Assembly: GCF_000003815.2 (NCBI RefSeq)
Contig: NC_049985.1
Coordinates: 7,132,066-7,196,065 of the forward strand
Direction of reading: 5' to 3'
DNA: 64,000 nucleotides
From: Branchiostoma floridae
Taxonomy: Eukaryota; Chordata; Leptocardii; Amphioxiformes; Branchiostomatidae
How positions within the stretch are numbered: the first letter of the stretch is position 1; every line of letters begins with the position of its first letter. The position numbers and the translations under genes are program-made. This document shows positions 47,690 to 58,547 of the stretch, one piece after another. Under the pieces are notes generated by a model that did no database searches, was not told the DNA's origin, and worked only from the letters and a program-made list of their open reading frames with translations.

Positions 47690-47939
47690 GTGTCGTCTGT
47701 AAACCATAGGTTGTGTCATCCCGGCGTGGCGTGAGTCCCGGACTGTAGGTGAAGTGTCCAGGAGTGAAATATGTGGGGTTTAGCTTTCCGGGCCGTGGCG
47801 GGTTGTGTTGTTATCAATTGGACGGTTTTGCAGGCGACACGAAGTCTGGAGGGGCCGTTAATCAGAGAGGTTAGGTCTGGTTACCGTGCCGAGTGATGGC
47901 TGGGCCCGCACCGGCCCGCCCGCCCATGACACACAGATG
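47690..47939. promoter_or_regulatory. GC-rich island, possible regulatory element
   Basis: GC-rich and CpG-bearing, with a GATA-like TTATCAATTGG near 47811 and an E-box CAGATG at its right edge. No coding signature and no promoter core. A TAGCC-ended MITE has inserted directly at its right border. Weak, composition-based call. Confidence 0.25.
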
Positions 47940-47948
47940 GACCCGGCC

Positions 47949-48151
47949 TAGTCTCTACCAAGACTCCCACCTAGCTGAATAGTAAAAGGGGACTTGGGCC
48001 AAGTAAAGAATAAAAGCCTAGTTGGAGTGAATTGGCCGGCCTTCTGAGGGGTAGACTATTGATCTAAGCGTGGACTGACTCCCCTGTACATTTTTTCCGA
48101 TTTCTACGATCCCCACTCCCCCGTAACGGCAGGAAGGCCTGTTGAAGGCTA
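47949..48151. mobile_element. TAGCC-family MITE with perfect 9-bp target duplication
   Basis: Begins TAGTCTCTACCAAG and ends CTGTTGAAGGCTA, an imperfect inverted pair. It is bounded by GACCCGGCC on both sides (47940-47948 and 48152-48160). It is 203 bp long. The interior block 'GTGGACTGACTCCCC' is shared with the copy at 16918. Confidence 0.8.
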
Positions 48152-48169
48152 GACCCGGCCCGCTTTAGG

Positions 48170-48545
48170 CCTCTTTTCCACAAGACCGCGATCGCTGACA
48201 TACCAGTTTTACTAAGATGACTGAGCTATGATCAAACATTTCACAGATCGCTTAACGGATTTCATAGATGAAAAGCTAATATTAGGACGTTTTGTATGTT
48301 TTCTTGCCTTTTGAAACATTCCTAATTCATGGGTCAGATAAGTCCTGTACGATCGCCGTATTGAAGAAAGGATCCATAAGCGACCAAAATTGAATTTTCC
48401 GTTGTCCTTCATTATGTGAATATGATGCAAGATGTAAGAGTACGATTCATAAGACAGCAAAATGACACAAAATGGACAAAACATTTGTTCTTGAGCTATG
48501 AAATTCGTGAAACATTTGGTCACTTTGCGGTCGCAGCCTCTAGTT
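48170..48545. mobile_element. Foldback element with inverted arms
   Basis: The left arm (about 48187-48310) contains 'CAAACATTTCACAGATCG' and 'GGATTTCATAGAT'. The right arm (about 48410-48545) contains their complements, in 'GAGCTATGAAATTCGTGAAA' followed by 'CATTTGGTC'. Outer ends carry 'ACCGCGATCG' and 'TGCGGTCGCAGCCTCTAG'. Same family as 42896. Confidence 0.55.
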
Positions 48546-48564
48546 GAAAGGTGATGTTATTATA

Positions 48565-48740
48565 GAATAGTCCCCGTTTCCGTTGAGCGACAAAAATTGG
48601 ATCTGTATGATCTGTAACTTAACATGTTGAATATCATCCATGACATAAAAGTATGACTTAACGAACAACAAAATGAAATACACTTTTTTATGAATGAAAT
48701 TGGTTTGAATTACTGATGGGAGTTTTAGTCGCAAACTAAA
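48565..48740 (+). mobile_element. Solo arm of the foldback family
   Basis: Right-arm-like sequence: 'GACATAAAAGTATGACTTAA', then 'CAACAAAATGAAATACAC' and 'TATGAATGAAATTGG'. It directly follows the full element at 48170, so the two may have arisen by tandem duplication. Confidence 0.45.
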
Positions 48741-49634
48741 CTTTTAAACTTATTATGTAATGCAATAGTTATAACATTTGATTTTGTTACCGTTTAGATT
48801 CATATAATAGCACATTTAAGATATCGTTTTCTGTTGTTCTTGCCTTAAGTAAAGGGTCATTGTGTGCATTGACTATTGAGTCATGCACGGTTTAGCCTGA
48901 CATACTCTAAAAGGTCTGGAAAACAAATTATCCTTATCGTTTCAATTTGAATTTCTGCTGTATGATTATTGTACCTTTAGACTCTTAGTTCAGATGTATT
49001 GCATATTACACATCGCGAAAGGTTTAATTTTGTTACAAGTGTGTCAGTAACACAATGTTTTGTCTACATTTATTACATTTTGTGGCGTAAAACTGTTTGA
49101 AGAGTGTTACTCAATTGAGTTGTAGGTCTTTACCTTACCGTAGTTGATACCTGCTTTATTTGTGTTTTTGTCACTGCTGTTGGTGAGTCCGATTGAACTT
49201 GGTTGTTACTCACATTATCTAAATTCTTAAAATGTAACTGTTGTAACTGTCATCATGCTGTTAAATTCGCACAAGTTTCTCCTGTTGATGGTACCTTAAT
49301 TCATGTAGTATCGTCTTTGACATTACCAATTCCCATGTCTATTTGTAGAAATTTTCGTCTGAAATTTGTTTGACGACTGACAATTAGAGCTATTTGGGGA
49401 CAAGGGCTTCAAATGCGATGAAATAGCCTAGTGGGTGGAGTGTTCGCTTTAGTGTTTTAGTGCTCTAGCTTCCTGTTGTAGTGGCCCATGGCCCAGTGTG
49501 GCTTAAGGGCTACAGAAATGGAGAAATTCCCCCTTATTCCACGCAATATGTTTCAAGGATTCAGTCAGCAGATAACAACTGTACGGGTTTCCTAAAGGCT
49601 CCTATGCACCAGAGGGCTGAGCACTTGATTTCAT
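48741..49634. other. Gene-free stretch
   Basis: AT-rich; nothing recognised. Confidence 0.4.
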
Positions 49635-49890
49635 GTGACATGTAAGAGTATGATTGAAAAGACAGCAGACACACAGAACGTTAGCCAAATTCTGCTCTTT
49701 ATCTATGGAATTCGTTAAGAAGTCTGCCAAACCCTCCTTTACTCTATTTCATAAATGTAATATGATGTGACATGTAAAAGTATGATTGAAGAGACAACAG
49801 ACACACAGAACGTTAGCCCAATTCTGTTCTTTATCTATGGAATTCGTTGAGAAGTCTGTCAAGCCTTCCTTCTCCCTGCGGTTTGCGCGC
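49635..49890 (+). repeat. Two tandem foldback-family arms, 132-bp period
   Basis: Units begin GTGACATGTAAGAGTATGA (49635) and GTGACATGTAAAAGTATGA (49767). Both carry 'CAGACACACAGAACGTTAGC' and 'TTTATCTATGGAATTCGTT'. They are direct repeats of the right arm of the foldback family. Confidence 0.75.
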
Positions 49891-51610
49891 GGTGTCAGCC
49901 TCTAGTGTAAAGTGGGTGTGAGAATACGGGTTTCCTATGCAGGAATATTGACAGACAAAACGATGATAGGTGAATGATTGATCCAACGTGCGTGCATCAC
50001 CGGAAGGTCGGAGAAAGTTCAACGCTGCGATTTATCAGTAAAGAGACGAGCTAGAAAATCGGCTTTGATTGTAAATTAAACTTTTGCCTGTTCGTTCGGA
50101 GCTGATTCGAAAATTGCGAAAACGCGAACAGGTGATATCATCATGACCATACGTACCATTGAACTTTTCAATAGAAATAAAAATGGAAAATAGATATATC
50201 AAAATGTCAAAATAAAATGAATTGTTGACGTGATTTTTTTTGACAGTTGTGGCTAAATGAAAGGGGGTGAACGTTGTCAATCTATGGAACAAAATTAATT
50301 TCTGGTTGACAAAATTGCAATTTTCCTCAATTTTCACACAAACAATGCGGCTTCAACCCAAAGAAAGTGACATGGAAGGAAAGTGACTCCGACATTTGGT
50401 CCGAGTCATTCGACGCATGGCCCTTGTGTGAGTCACCAAAGCAACATAAAAAGTGTAGTTCTTCCTGGTTCGCGACACCTTATAAAGTAACAGATGTGTT
50501 AGAAGACTTCCTCGGGCTCCCCGCCAAAAATTGTCGCTCAATCTAGTTTCCAACGGCGACGGTGTCAATAGAGTAAATATGGGGGGACTAGAGCTGAGAT
50601 AACACTGTCAGAGGGAAAGACATATCGCTCTGGTGGTTTATAATGTTTCTCTTGGAACTCGAGTTGCGTAAGAACGAGACTGAGCGATGCACTACAGGGG
50701 TCAAAGGTTACACTTATATCGTTACAAAGGAAACAAGATAGCACAAACGCTATGAATGAAGACTGAACTGTACAAAAACTAACACTTTGAAGAATTTGAA
50801 CTCCTTCAGTCTTGTTTAAGGATACACGTGACTGCCGCAACGGGTTGAAAGTGTCAGATAACCTGTGGCGTTCCCCGGCTCTGAAGTAGCAGTAGACTGG
50901 TCCATAAAAAAATCACAATCCTTCCAAGTGTTGGTTTTGTTAGTTCAATCTCAACGCCAGTTACCACCACAGATGAACTTGCATGATAAGTACAAACGCT
51001 GTTGTGACGTCGCAAGTGTGAAAGAAAATCGCACCTGCGTATGAATTACAACAGGTAACATGAGATAATACACCTGGAAATAGATACATAGTTTATGCCC
51101 CCGAAGAAAAGACGGATTTAAGCTCTTGATTGCTTAATGATACCTGCATGTGCAGATGTGCTATGTAGACGCCATCTGTACCTTAGGTCCGACAGAGCGA
51201 ACAACGGTGAACAATAGACGGCGGAAACTTGCACGTGACACTCTAAATTTCGTGTGCGGTTATGTTGCAAGAACTGAAAATATTGCTTTGCGAAAACCAG
51301 CTAGTTCCAATGACAATTTCTCAAAGAAATTGAACAACATTTTCGGTAGAATGTACTAGTAGACTAAGAGTGAAACACAACACTTCAATTGAACTCATTT
51401 GTTCCAACTGAATGTGCACGTGAGTATCACTGTCTGTGAGTCGATATGTATACTAGTACATATATAAACAATAAGATGTGACTATCATATGTGTTTACAC
51501 GTCTGTGCACATTTAGAATTATCATATGACATGGGAAAGATCGACTTTAGCTCTACGAAACGTTCCAGTCTTATTTTACCACATGTTTTAGGTGTTTGTG
51601 TATATATATA
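49891..51610. other. Gene-free stretch
   Basis: No gene recognised; only short random frames. Confidence 0.4.
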
Positions 51611-51660
51611 GTAGTAGTAGTAGCAGTAGTAGTAGTAGTAGTAAAAGTAGTAATAGTAGT
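51611..51660 (+). repeat. (GTA)n microsatellite
   Basis: Imperfect trinucleotide run of GTA/TAG units, preceded by a short (TA)n. Confidence 0.9.
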
Positions 51661-51959
51661 ACACGAACGATAATACGTAATGCTCGTTGTCAACCGTTTC
51701 GGTCCTATTGTATCATATGTTTTACATGTTTGTGTACATCTAGAGCATGTCGTGGTAGAAATAGTAATACATTTAGAACGACACCAGGTAATGCTCCTCT
51801 AGTAGTTATAGTAATGCACTTATAAATATGATAGGAAACCCTCGCTACTATTAGAGCGCTTCGGTCTTGAAAACCTCCGAGATGATGTCCATATGCCCGT
51901 AGTAATCTCCGTGTTATCGGCTTAAACTGACCGGGGTTGACCCTTACCTGAACCCACAC

Positions 51960-52200
51960 CTGACCAGCTCACCTTGCGGTCATAGGTAAATACTTCCCAC
52001 CTGACGTCACCTCAGTAAAGTCGCCTCAGCCCTCCTCCTGTCGGTAATTTTCTTCCATTCACAGAAAGACGCTACATCATTAGTTACATCAGGCTCGTAA
52101 CTCCAGCCATTACAGTGTAGACCGCTTATTATAGACGTTAAACATACTTCGTGAGATCCTCCGCGACAACCGTAATTTTCCCGTCTTAGATATTGTTCCC
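51960..52200. promoter_or_regulatory. Non-repetitive block with CRE, possible regulatory element
   Basis: Holds a perfect CRE palindrome TGACGTCA (52002-52009), flanked by ACCTGACG- and ACCTCAG-type motifs, in a stretch of higher complexity than its flanks. No coding signature. Low-confidence inference. Confidence 0.25.
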
Positions 52201-52385
52201 ATATGACCTCAAGTAGCCTTATCTTTTATTATGAGTGAATCGTATGTACATTGTTCATGTATGGCTTGTATATGTGTTCCTGCGTGTCTTGTTGTTGTCC
52301 TGTTAAGTTGTTGAAAAGACCACAGGAAGAATATTTACAATATACTTGTATATTATGCTAAATGTGGATCTGAATAAAGTCAAAG
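52201..52385 (+). mobile_element. Possible retroelement 3' end
   Basis: The block ends 'AATGTGGATCTGAATAAAG', with a poly(A) signal AATAAA at 52374. It is preceded by 'GACCACAGGAAGAATAT', a layout seen in 3' UTRs of non-LTR elements. There is no second copy in this window, so the call is weak. Confidence 0.25.
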
Positions 52386-53145
52386 TTCCCAGCCAATGGC
52401 TTCAGCTATCATCCACCATCCTACCATGAAATGTACAAGCGGCGGAGTGATCTTGTAACTTCACTGTAAATCACGAGGATTATACGCGGAGTGACCTTTT
52501 TATTGCAGCAATAAAAGTTAATGCGTGGAAATCCGCTGAATTAGTAATAACTTATCGCTTTTCTTTTCTACGTTATTACGTTTCATCGCTGACACACCGC
52601 ATAAGAGTCACCATTGACAGCTCGCTAGTCGTGAAAATGACTGTTTCGACTAAACCACCTCAATATTTCCGATGTTTTGCCATTAATTTATCAAGTACAA
52701 ACGCCTGTCTGTCCTAGACATTGTTACATGACGAAGCGCTATATAGGCTTACCGCGGGAGAAATTTGACCATGGCCGTGAGGCGATGTTAAGATCAGGTC
52801 AGCAACGTCTCAGGCGAACAAGATCCTGCCCCAATTAAGGGCCAACAAGTTCCAGACAACTGGTCAAAAAGGTATAAACTAGGTAAAGAAAACGGCTACA
52901 TTGCGATTTCCTTTTACATTTCAATTGTGAAAAACATTCTGAAATCTGAAATTTACGAACCCGAACCTTGGCTAACATGCATTCACTTTTCCACATGAAA
53001 AGTCAGGAAACGTCATTCATAATCATAAGCATACATATAGCTTCATTGTTTATGTAAACCGCTAAACCAACCAAAAATCAACAAACCAAGTCGTGTAGGT
53101 GAAAACATATTCTTTTTGAAAACATACACTCTGTGGCCTAAGGCG
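52386..53145. other. Gene-free stretch
   Basis: Nothing recognised. Confidence 0.4.
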
Positions 53146-53330
53146 ATAATGAATGAATGAAGAACTTTACTAAACATTTTGCCCAACCGAGCTAAGTACA
53201 GGTCACAACAGAGACAGAACATACGTACATAATAGTATCATAAACCTAGTCTAACATTGAAGTTCGGCTTCTTCTCGCTTCTTGCCTGATGCAGTGATGA
53301 TGATGAAATTTCTGTTGACGATGTCCACTA
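53146..53330 (-). mobile_element. Retroelement-like 3' tail, copy of 47143
   Basis: AATGAATGAATGAAGAACTT, then 'AAGTACAGGTCACAAC', and a 'CTTCTCGCTTCTT' block that also appears in the 47143 copy ('CTCCTCGCTTCTTTGCG'). No ORF. Confidence 0.45.
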
Positions 53331-53339
53331 ACGGTTAGT

Positions 53340-53560
53340 ATTGTTTCTAGCCGAAAAGGCACATTGCCTTGCCTGATGTTATTGTTTATTTGCGAGCCCA
53401 TCGCGGGACATACCAGAGCAAAAAGCCCTGGCACCGGGCTGGGATCGGGGCCGGAGATAAGCCGCCGGCGCGAGGCCGCGCCTGATACCTCGGTTATTAC
53501 CGACATGTTGGCCCGCCGCTCAGGAATCCATGCTCCGCTACACTATCTGTGTTGGGTTAC
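53340..53560. promoter_or_regulatory. GC-rich island with FOX and GATA motifs
   Basis: A forkhead-like TGTTTATTTG (about 53383-53392) and GAGATAAG (about 53454-53461) sit in a GC-rich, CpG-bearing block without coding signature. It lies 5 kb 3' of the last HAND exon. Motif-based inference only. Confidence 0.3.
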
Positions 53561-53561
53561 C

Positions 53562-54050
53562 GGCCGCAATTCATCATTCCAGACTTCTCTCGCCTCGCTT
53601 GGCGACATTGATATTAAAGGGTCCATTTTGTAATGGTTTCTCAAACTCAGCGGACCTTGTGCAGTTCACAGACACCGAAAGTATGATGTAAAAATATGCT
53701 GAAAAGAGGCTGTACAAATCATTTACATGAAGTTTTTTGTCGAGAATATTCTAAATTTTTCAGCTAAAATATTATTGGATCTATAGGGCCGCAAGTCCTC
53801 ATCCCAGACTTTTCTCGCCTCGCTTGGCGACATTGATAACATTGAAGAGGGTCTATTTTGTAATGGCTTCACAAACTCAGTGGACAGTTTATTTCTATTT
53901 TTTGCACAGTTCACAAACATCGAAAGTATCATGCAAAAATAAACTGAAAAGAGGCTGTACACGTCATATACATGAGGGTTGTCGAGATTATTCTCAATTT
54001 TTCGGCCAAAATGTTATACATGTATCATATCATATCACATATCTATAGGA
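53562..54050. repeat. Diverged ~225-bp tandem duplication
   Basis: Units start GGCCGCAA at 53562 and 53787. Both contain 'CTCGCCTCGCTTGGCGACAT', 'GAAAAGAGGCTGTACA' and a closing 'ATCTATAGG'. The second unit is longer through an internal insertion. The strongly preserved CTCGCCTCGCTTGGCGACAT block stands out against the drift around it. Confidence 0.85.
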
Positions 54051-55827
54051 CTTTGAACATTGCGTGTGCTATAATAGTGCTATGGTTCAATACATGTATT
54101 ATATGGATATACAATGTAGCTGACAGTTATAGATTGAAAAATTTATTTTGTAATATTACGTTTTCATCAAAATAACTCTAATCTTTTCCCTATTATACAT
54201 TTACAGATGTAAGAACCAAAGTGTGCACACATCGATGTGGAGAGAGAATCCAATGCAATTTTCGGTGAGTTCGTTTTGATAGACCGTCTCAAGATCTATG
54301 TAGTTCGTTCTGGGTCTGGGAGGGAATCTGGAGATGGTTAGTATGTAACGTTTCTGGTTCTCCCAATTGTCATCATCGTTGATTGTAACCTTAATCAAAC
54401 TGAGAAGTTATAAAGAGTACCACGAATATTTGCTTGTGCTAGTATCATTTCAATAGTTAAAAATTAAACTTATCATAAAGGCTATTTTCTATAATTTTGC
54501 CCCACTCAAAAGTCTGTTCTGTGGAATCTCATTTTGTGTGTCTCAGATATTGGGTATTGTAGACTGTTGACTACATTTGTGTAAATGTATGTAATACATC
54601 CTAGAATACTTCTCTTGTTTGTTAGTTTTCTTGGGATCAAAAACAGTATGCTTGTAATTTGTTTTTTTTTTTAGAATAAAAATTATAGCAATATGAATGA
54701 AGGCGTCCATTCTATGAGTCGATGTACCTGTACTTTGCGTTAAGCTAGGACCCGATCACATTCTTTGTACGATCGTAGTACAATAGCAAACCGAGGGCAA
54801 TCTTGAGATGGTCGAGCATGAATCGTGCAAACTTAAGCTGTTTTGTTGCCGAGTAAGTTCTTTGTATGCGCTTGGTTCTGTCACAAGCTGTTTGAAAATC
54901 AGTTTGAATATCAAAATCGTGCGATGAGCTACCATATGAATGTGACCGCACCATAGCAAGAAAACTTGGGGAAACCCGTGAAAAAACTAGGTTTATGTCA
55001 GTTTTAAAACTGTTCGCCACTGGGGCACGGAGTATTTGGATACATCGGATGGCCCACTATCTCCCTTATCTATTTTCTCTGAAGATTTACTACATTGCGT
55101 GCATGAAGATGCACACTGACGTCATCTTAACGGTGTAAACAGCCGCGTCAACAGTAAACAAAATCTCTCAAACGTCGCCGCAAGACTCATCAATCCCCCG
55201 TCTGAAGCGTCCTAGACGTAAACTGAAGGGAGCCACCACCTAACATTGTCTGGCGTGCCCTGTCAACATTACTGCAATGTAGCCGGAAAAGCCCTACAGT
55301 AAAATATGACAAGCAGGAAAACACATTCTTAGGGGACATGTTAAAAGAGAACCTCGCATATATACGTCCGTTTCAGTAAAAAAAAAAACGTTGCAGAACT
55401 GTGTTGCTGTAGGAAAATAGCGTCTTTTCTTGTGTAACGTTATCTTTCTAATAATGAACCTTAATTTTTGGAAACACGCTTGAAATGTTTGATTTAATGT
55501 TCGGCGACAATTTGCACTCATGATATTCAGAGTAGCGGTTGACCACGACTCATAAAATGACTTTGGGCACAAGCTGTTTTTGCTGTTGTAAGACGACCAA
55601 CACAGAGCATACAGAGTAGAACATTCACCTACTAAAAACCGACAATTTGTACAATCTTAGTCCATATTTCCGCGCTGAACTCACTTGACATACGAATCTG
55701 AGCCGCAATCCACCTTTTATGCACTATACACTTAGTAAAGGTCTCAGTGCATGTCGAAATCAGGCCTTCATAGCCTAGCTAAGCTGAGCCTCTTACCACT
55801 GACTACATTCCAAAGCCTCTTTATACA
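54051..55827. other. Gene-free stretch
   Basis: AT-rich with no recognisable gene or repeat. Confidence 0.4.
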
Positions 55828-56150
55828 GTAGGTTTAACCCTGCTACCCCCAAATTGTTTGTCTTGTTAGGGAAACTGTGTCTAACATGAGCCAAGTGTTT
55901 GTTGATTCTAACTCCCCCTGCGAAAACACCTGTAACCTATGGAGCCTTGGTTGTGCGGTACATACTACTGGTGGCACAAACGGGCTATGAAGACTCTTTC
56001 TACCTTCAAATTGTCTGTCTTATTGGGGAAACTGTGTCTAATGAGCAAATTGTTTGTTGATTCTAACTGTCCCTGCAAAAATACTTGTCACCTATGGAGC
56101 CTTGGCTCAGCAGTGCGGTACATATCGGTGACCTGGCGACAAAACGGGCC
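55828..56150. repeat. Diverged ~157-bp tandem duplication
   Basis: Shared blocks are 'GGGAAACTGTGTCTAA', 'GTTTGTTGATTCTAACT', 'CACCTATGGAGCCTTGG' (first unit 'AACCTATGGAGCCTTGG') and 'GTGCGGTACATA'. The first 'AAATTGT' is at 55851 and the second at 56008. Confidence 0.85.
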
Positions 56151-58451
56151 ATCAATTCTCAAGATATACTCATGTCTTTCTACGAATGTGTAACGTTACA
56201 AAGATATCGACAATAAATCTACATTTATGTCATCCCTGCTTCATATTTTGGAACCATACATATTTGCATGCCTTTAACGTTATAAATGTTTAATATCGCC
56301 AATCTTGGTACATTAGACGCAATTTCAAAAGGAATTTGTGTTTGTGACGGTCGATGCGCCTTCCCATAAAAACAGGTTAATCATGCTATTCCTCCGTGGT
56401 TTGGTCTAGATCGTAAGTCAATTTGGGAATACTGATAGTCCTTATTGGATTGTAAACCCCTGTACTTCACCCGTACAACCTTTTAGCATTATCTACTATC
56501 GATCTAGATTAGAAAAAGATGATCAATTAGCCTAACACTGGCGGTCCCTTTGGAATAACTCTTATTACACTGGTTGATGTAAATTAAAGCTCGATTTCAT
56601 ATTTAGAATTGGAAACTCATTGAGTGCCACACAGTGTCTGTATTGTGAAAGAAGTGAAAGAAGTTGTAGATTGTGACTGTATTTTGGACTGGCCAGCGGT
56701 TGTATGGGTTAGTTTGGCCGCAGTACAAAATTACAAAACGTTTTAGGGCATGGTATTCTTACTCCGGACAATCGCAAGAAAAGATCCCCAACCAAAGAAA
56801 GGAATATAAAGCTACAGACCAACTTTGTAATACAAAGCAGAATGAAATATTTAAAACAACCATTTTCCACTCCAGTAATAAGTCAGCTAGCAAGTAAAAA
56901 AGAGTAATGATTCAATTTGATCACGATTAAAAATTTTCCAAGTAGTAAATTTGCACGAAAATTTGACTTCTTCATGTAGCAAGTTCACTACAGTAGAGCC
57001 TCAACCCCGCAGCACATGGCTCCATACAAAAGGCGGACGAACAATGGAGCGCACAGTTGGGAGATAAAAATGTCTTCCCTGCAGCTAATGTGTATGATAG
57101 TAATCTCGACTCTCGTCTGAACCAAACAAAGGGAAGAGCTCAGCCATTGAGCCCGCACTCGCATTCACTCTCAGAGGTCAAGGCACGAAAAACGACCAGA
57201 GTAACGAATCACAACATACACTCGTTTTCCCGCCATTTTTCCTCTCACAGAGAAACACAGTAGCTTGTAGTTTGTCTGTATACCTTGAGGTGCTTGAAAC
57301 CTACGTGTATTCACCTTGAGGGAAGCAACACAAAAGACACACTTGACAGAAATCAGAATGAAACATCTCAGCGTGTATTTTGTCGTGACAGTCAGATAAA
57401 AAGCAGTAGGTTAAAAATGCAGGAGATTCAACAATACAAAGCTCGCATGTGTAAGTACAAAACAAATGCTCGGTAGCCTGTTGACATTTTCTAATGTTTC
57501 ACAGTTTTGTTTCAACTTTACAAAAGCGTTGGAGCAAAGCACTAAGCTCAACTTAATGCCAAGGAGTTCAAACTTGCGAGAAAATAGACGCTACCTAATA
57601 AACTATAAAGAGTATGACACTAACTATAACATCGCATTTTTGTGAAGCAAAAAGTAAACATTTGGCTTTTCACAATCGTCGGTCGTCAAATAAATACTAT
57701 AAATCTGTACATATATTTTGTAAACACTTCATAGTAAACAACTCTAATCTTACTAAATGCCTATATTTTTTACACAAAGAAAAGTACAAAAATAGGACTT
57801 TCATGTATCTTTCCACAGTTCCAAAATGGCAAAAAAGTTGGTCATGGTATATAAAAGGTTAACTGTAAAATAATCCTGGAAATGTATGCAGATATCGTGT
57901 TCCTAGACTGAGACTAAAACAAGGCTAGCCGAAAGAGTCTTGGCGGAATAAAACTGATTCGATATTCTCTCTGTTTTCCGTGCTATATAGATACGTATCA
58001 TTTCTATACATGTTTCGGGCGAGGTGTTTTGTGTCTTCGTAGAAAAAAAGCATCGTTATCCCACGTCTGTCTAGTTCCACAGAAATGCTTTTAGCTTTTT
58101 CGACGTTTCGGAAGGAGACAAAATGGGTTTCTAGTGTAAGTCTTTATCTACGGGAAACGCTTCTGGCTACACACTACGGAAAAACGTTCTTACCACGGAA
58201 GCAGTCTTTCACTTCGATCGGACTGTGAGGTCTTTTCTCTCTACATATCCGCTAGCTTGTTCTCTCCTTTCCATCCGACGTTACTTACTAACTTTCCACT
58301 CCTTGTGTCGGTGATGTAGTTGAAGCTTCTAGAAGACGTTTATCCTTCCTTCTTCAAGGCCAGCTTGGATCGTAAGATGTAAAGCAGTTCTTGTAGTTTT
58401 CAGGTAGACGAAGCAGGTGTGGGGATATATATTATACAAGTCCGTTTTTCC
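56151..58451. other. 3' flank and 3' UTR region of HAND
   Basis: The 3' UTR of HAND, read leftwards from 58451, must lie in the right part of this stretch. I found no canonical AATAAA on the minus strand between about 57480 and 58451, so the cleavage site is not placed. The segment around 57600-57800 is AU-rich with several ATTTA motifs on the minus strand. Nothing else recognised. Confidence 0.4.
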
Positions 58452-58547
58452 TCAAGGCTTGAGTTCCAGCGCCCAAACGTGCTGCGGCCATCCCGTCCTC
58501 CCCTTCGACTTCTTCTCGCTCTTGATACTAGATTGAAGGATGGAACC
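58452..58547 (-). CDS. HAND: HAND transcription factor, exon 2 (C-terminus)
   Basis: Short last coding exon of 31 codons plus TGA, too small to be found as an ORF. It begins after CTCCACAG (acceptor at 58548-58549), in phase 0 with exon 1. It reads GSILQSSIKSEKKSK, then GRTGWPQHVWALELKP and stop. That final block is nearly invariant in HAND proteins (human HAND2 ends GRTGWPQHVWALELKQ) and fixes both identity and splice choice. The intron position just before this tail matches the two-exon structure of vertebrate HAND1 and HAND2. The combined protein is 235 residues, against 215-217 in human. Confidence 0.95.
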   Translation of the reverse strand, partial: GSILQSSIKSEKKSKGRTGWPQHVWALELKP

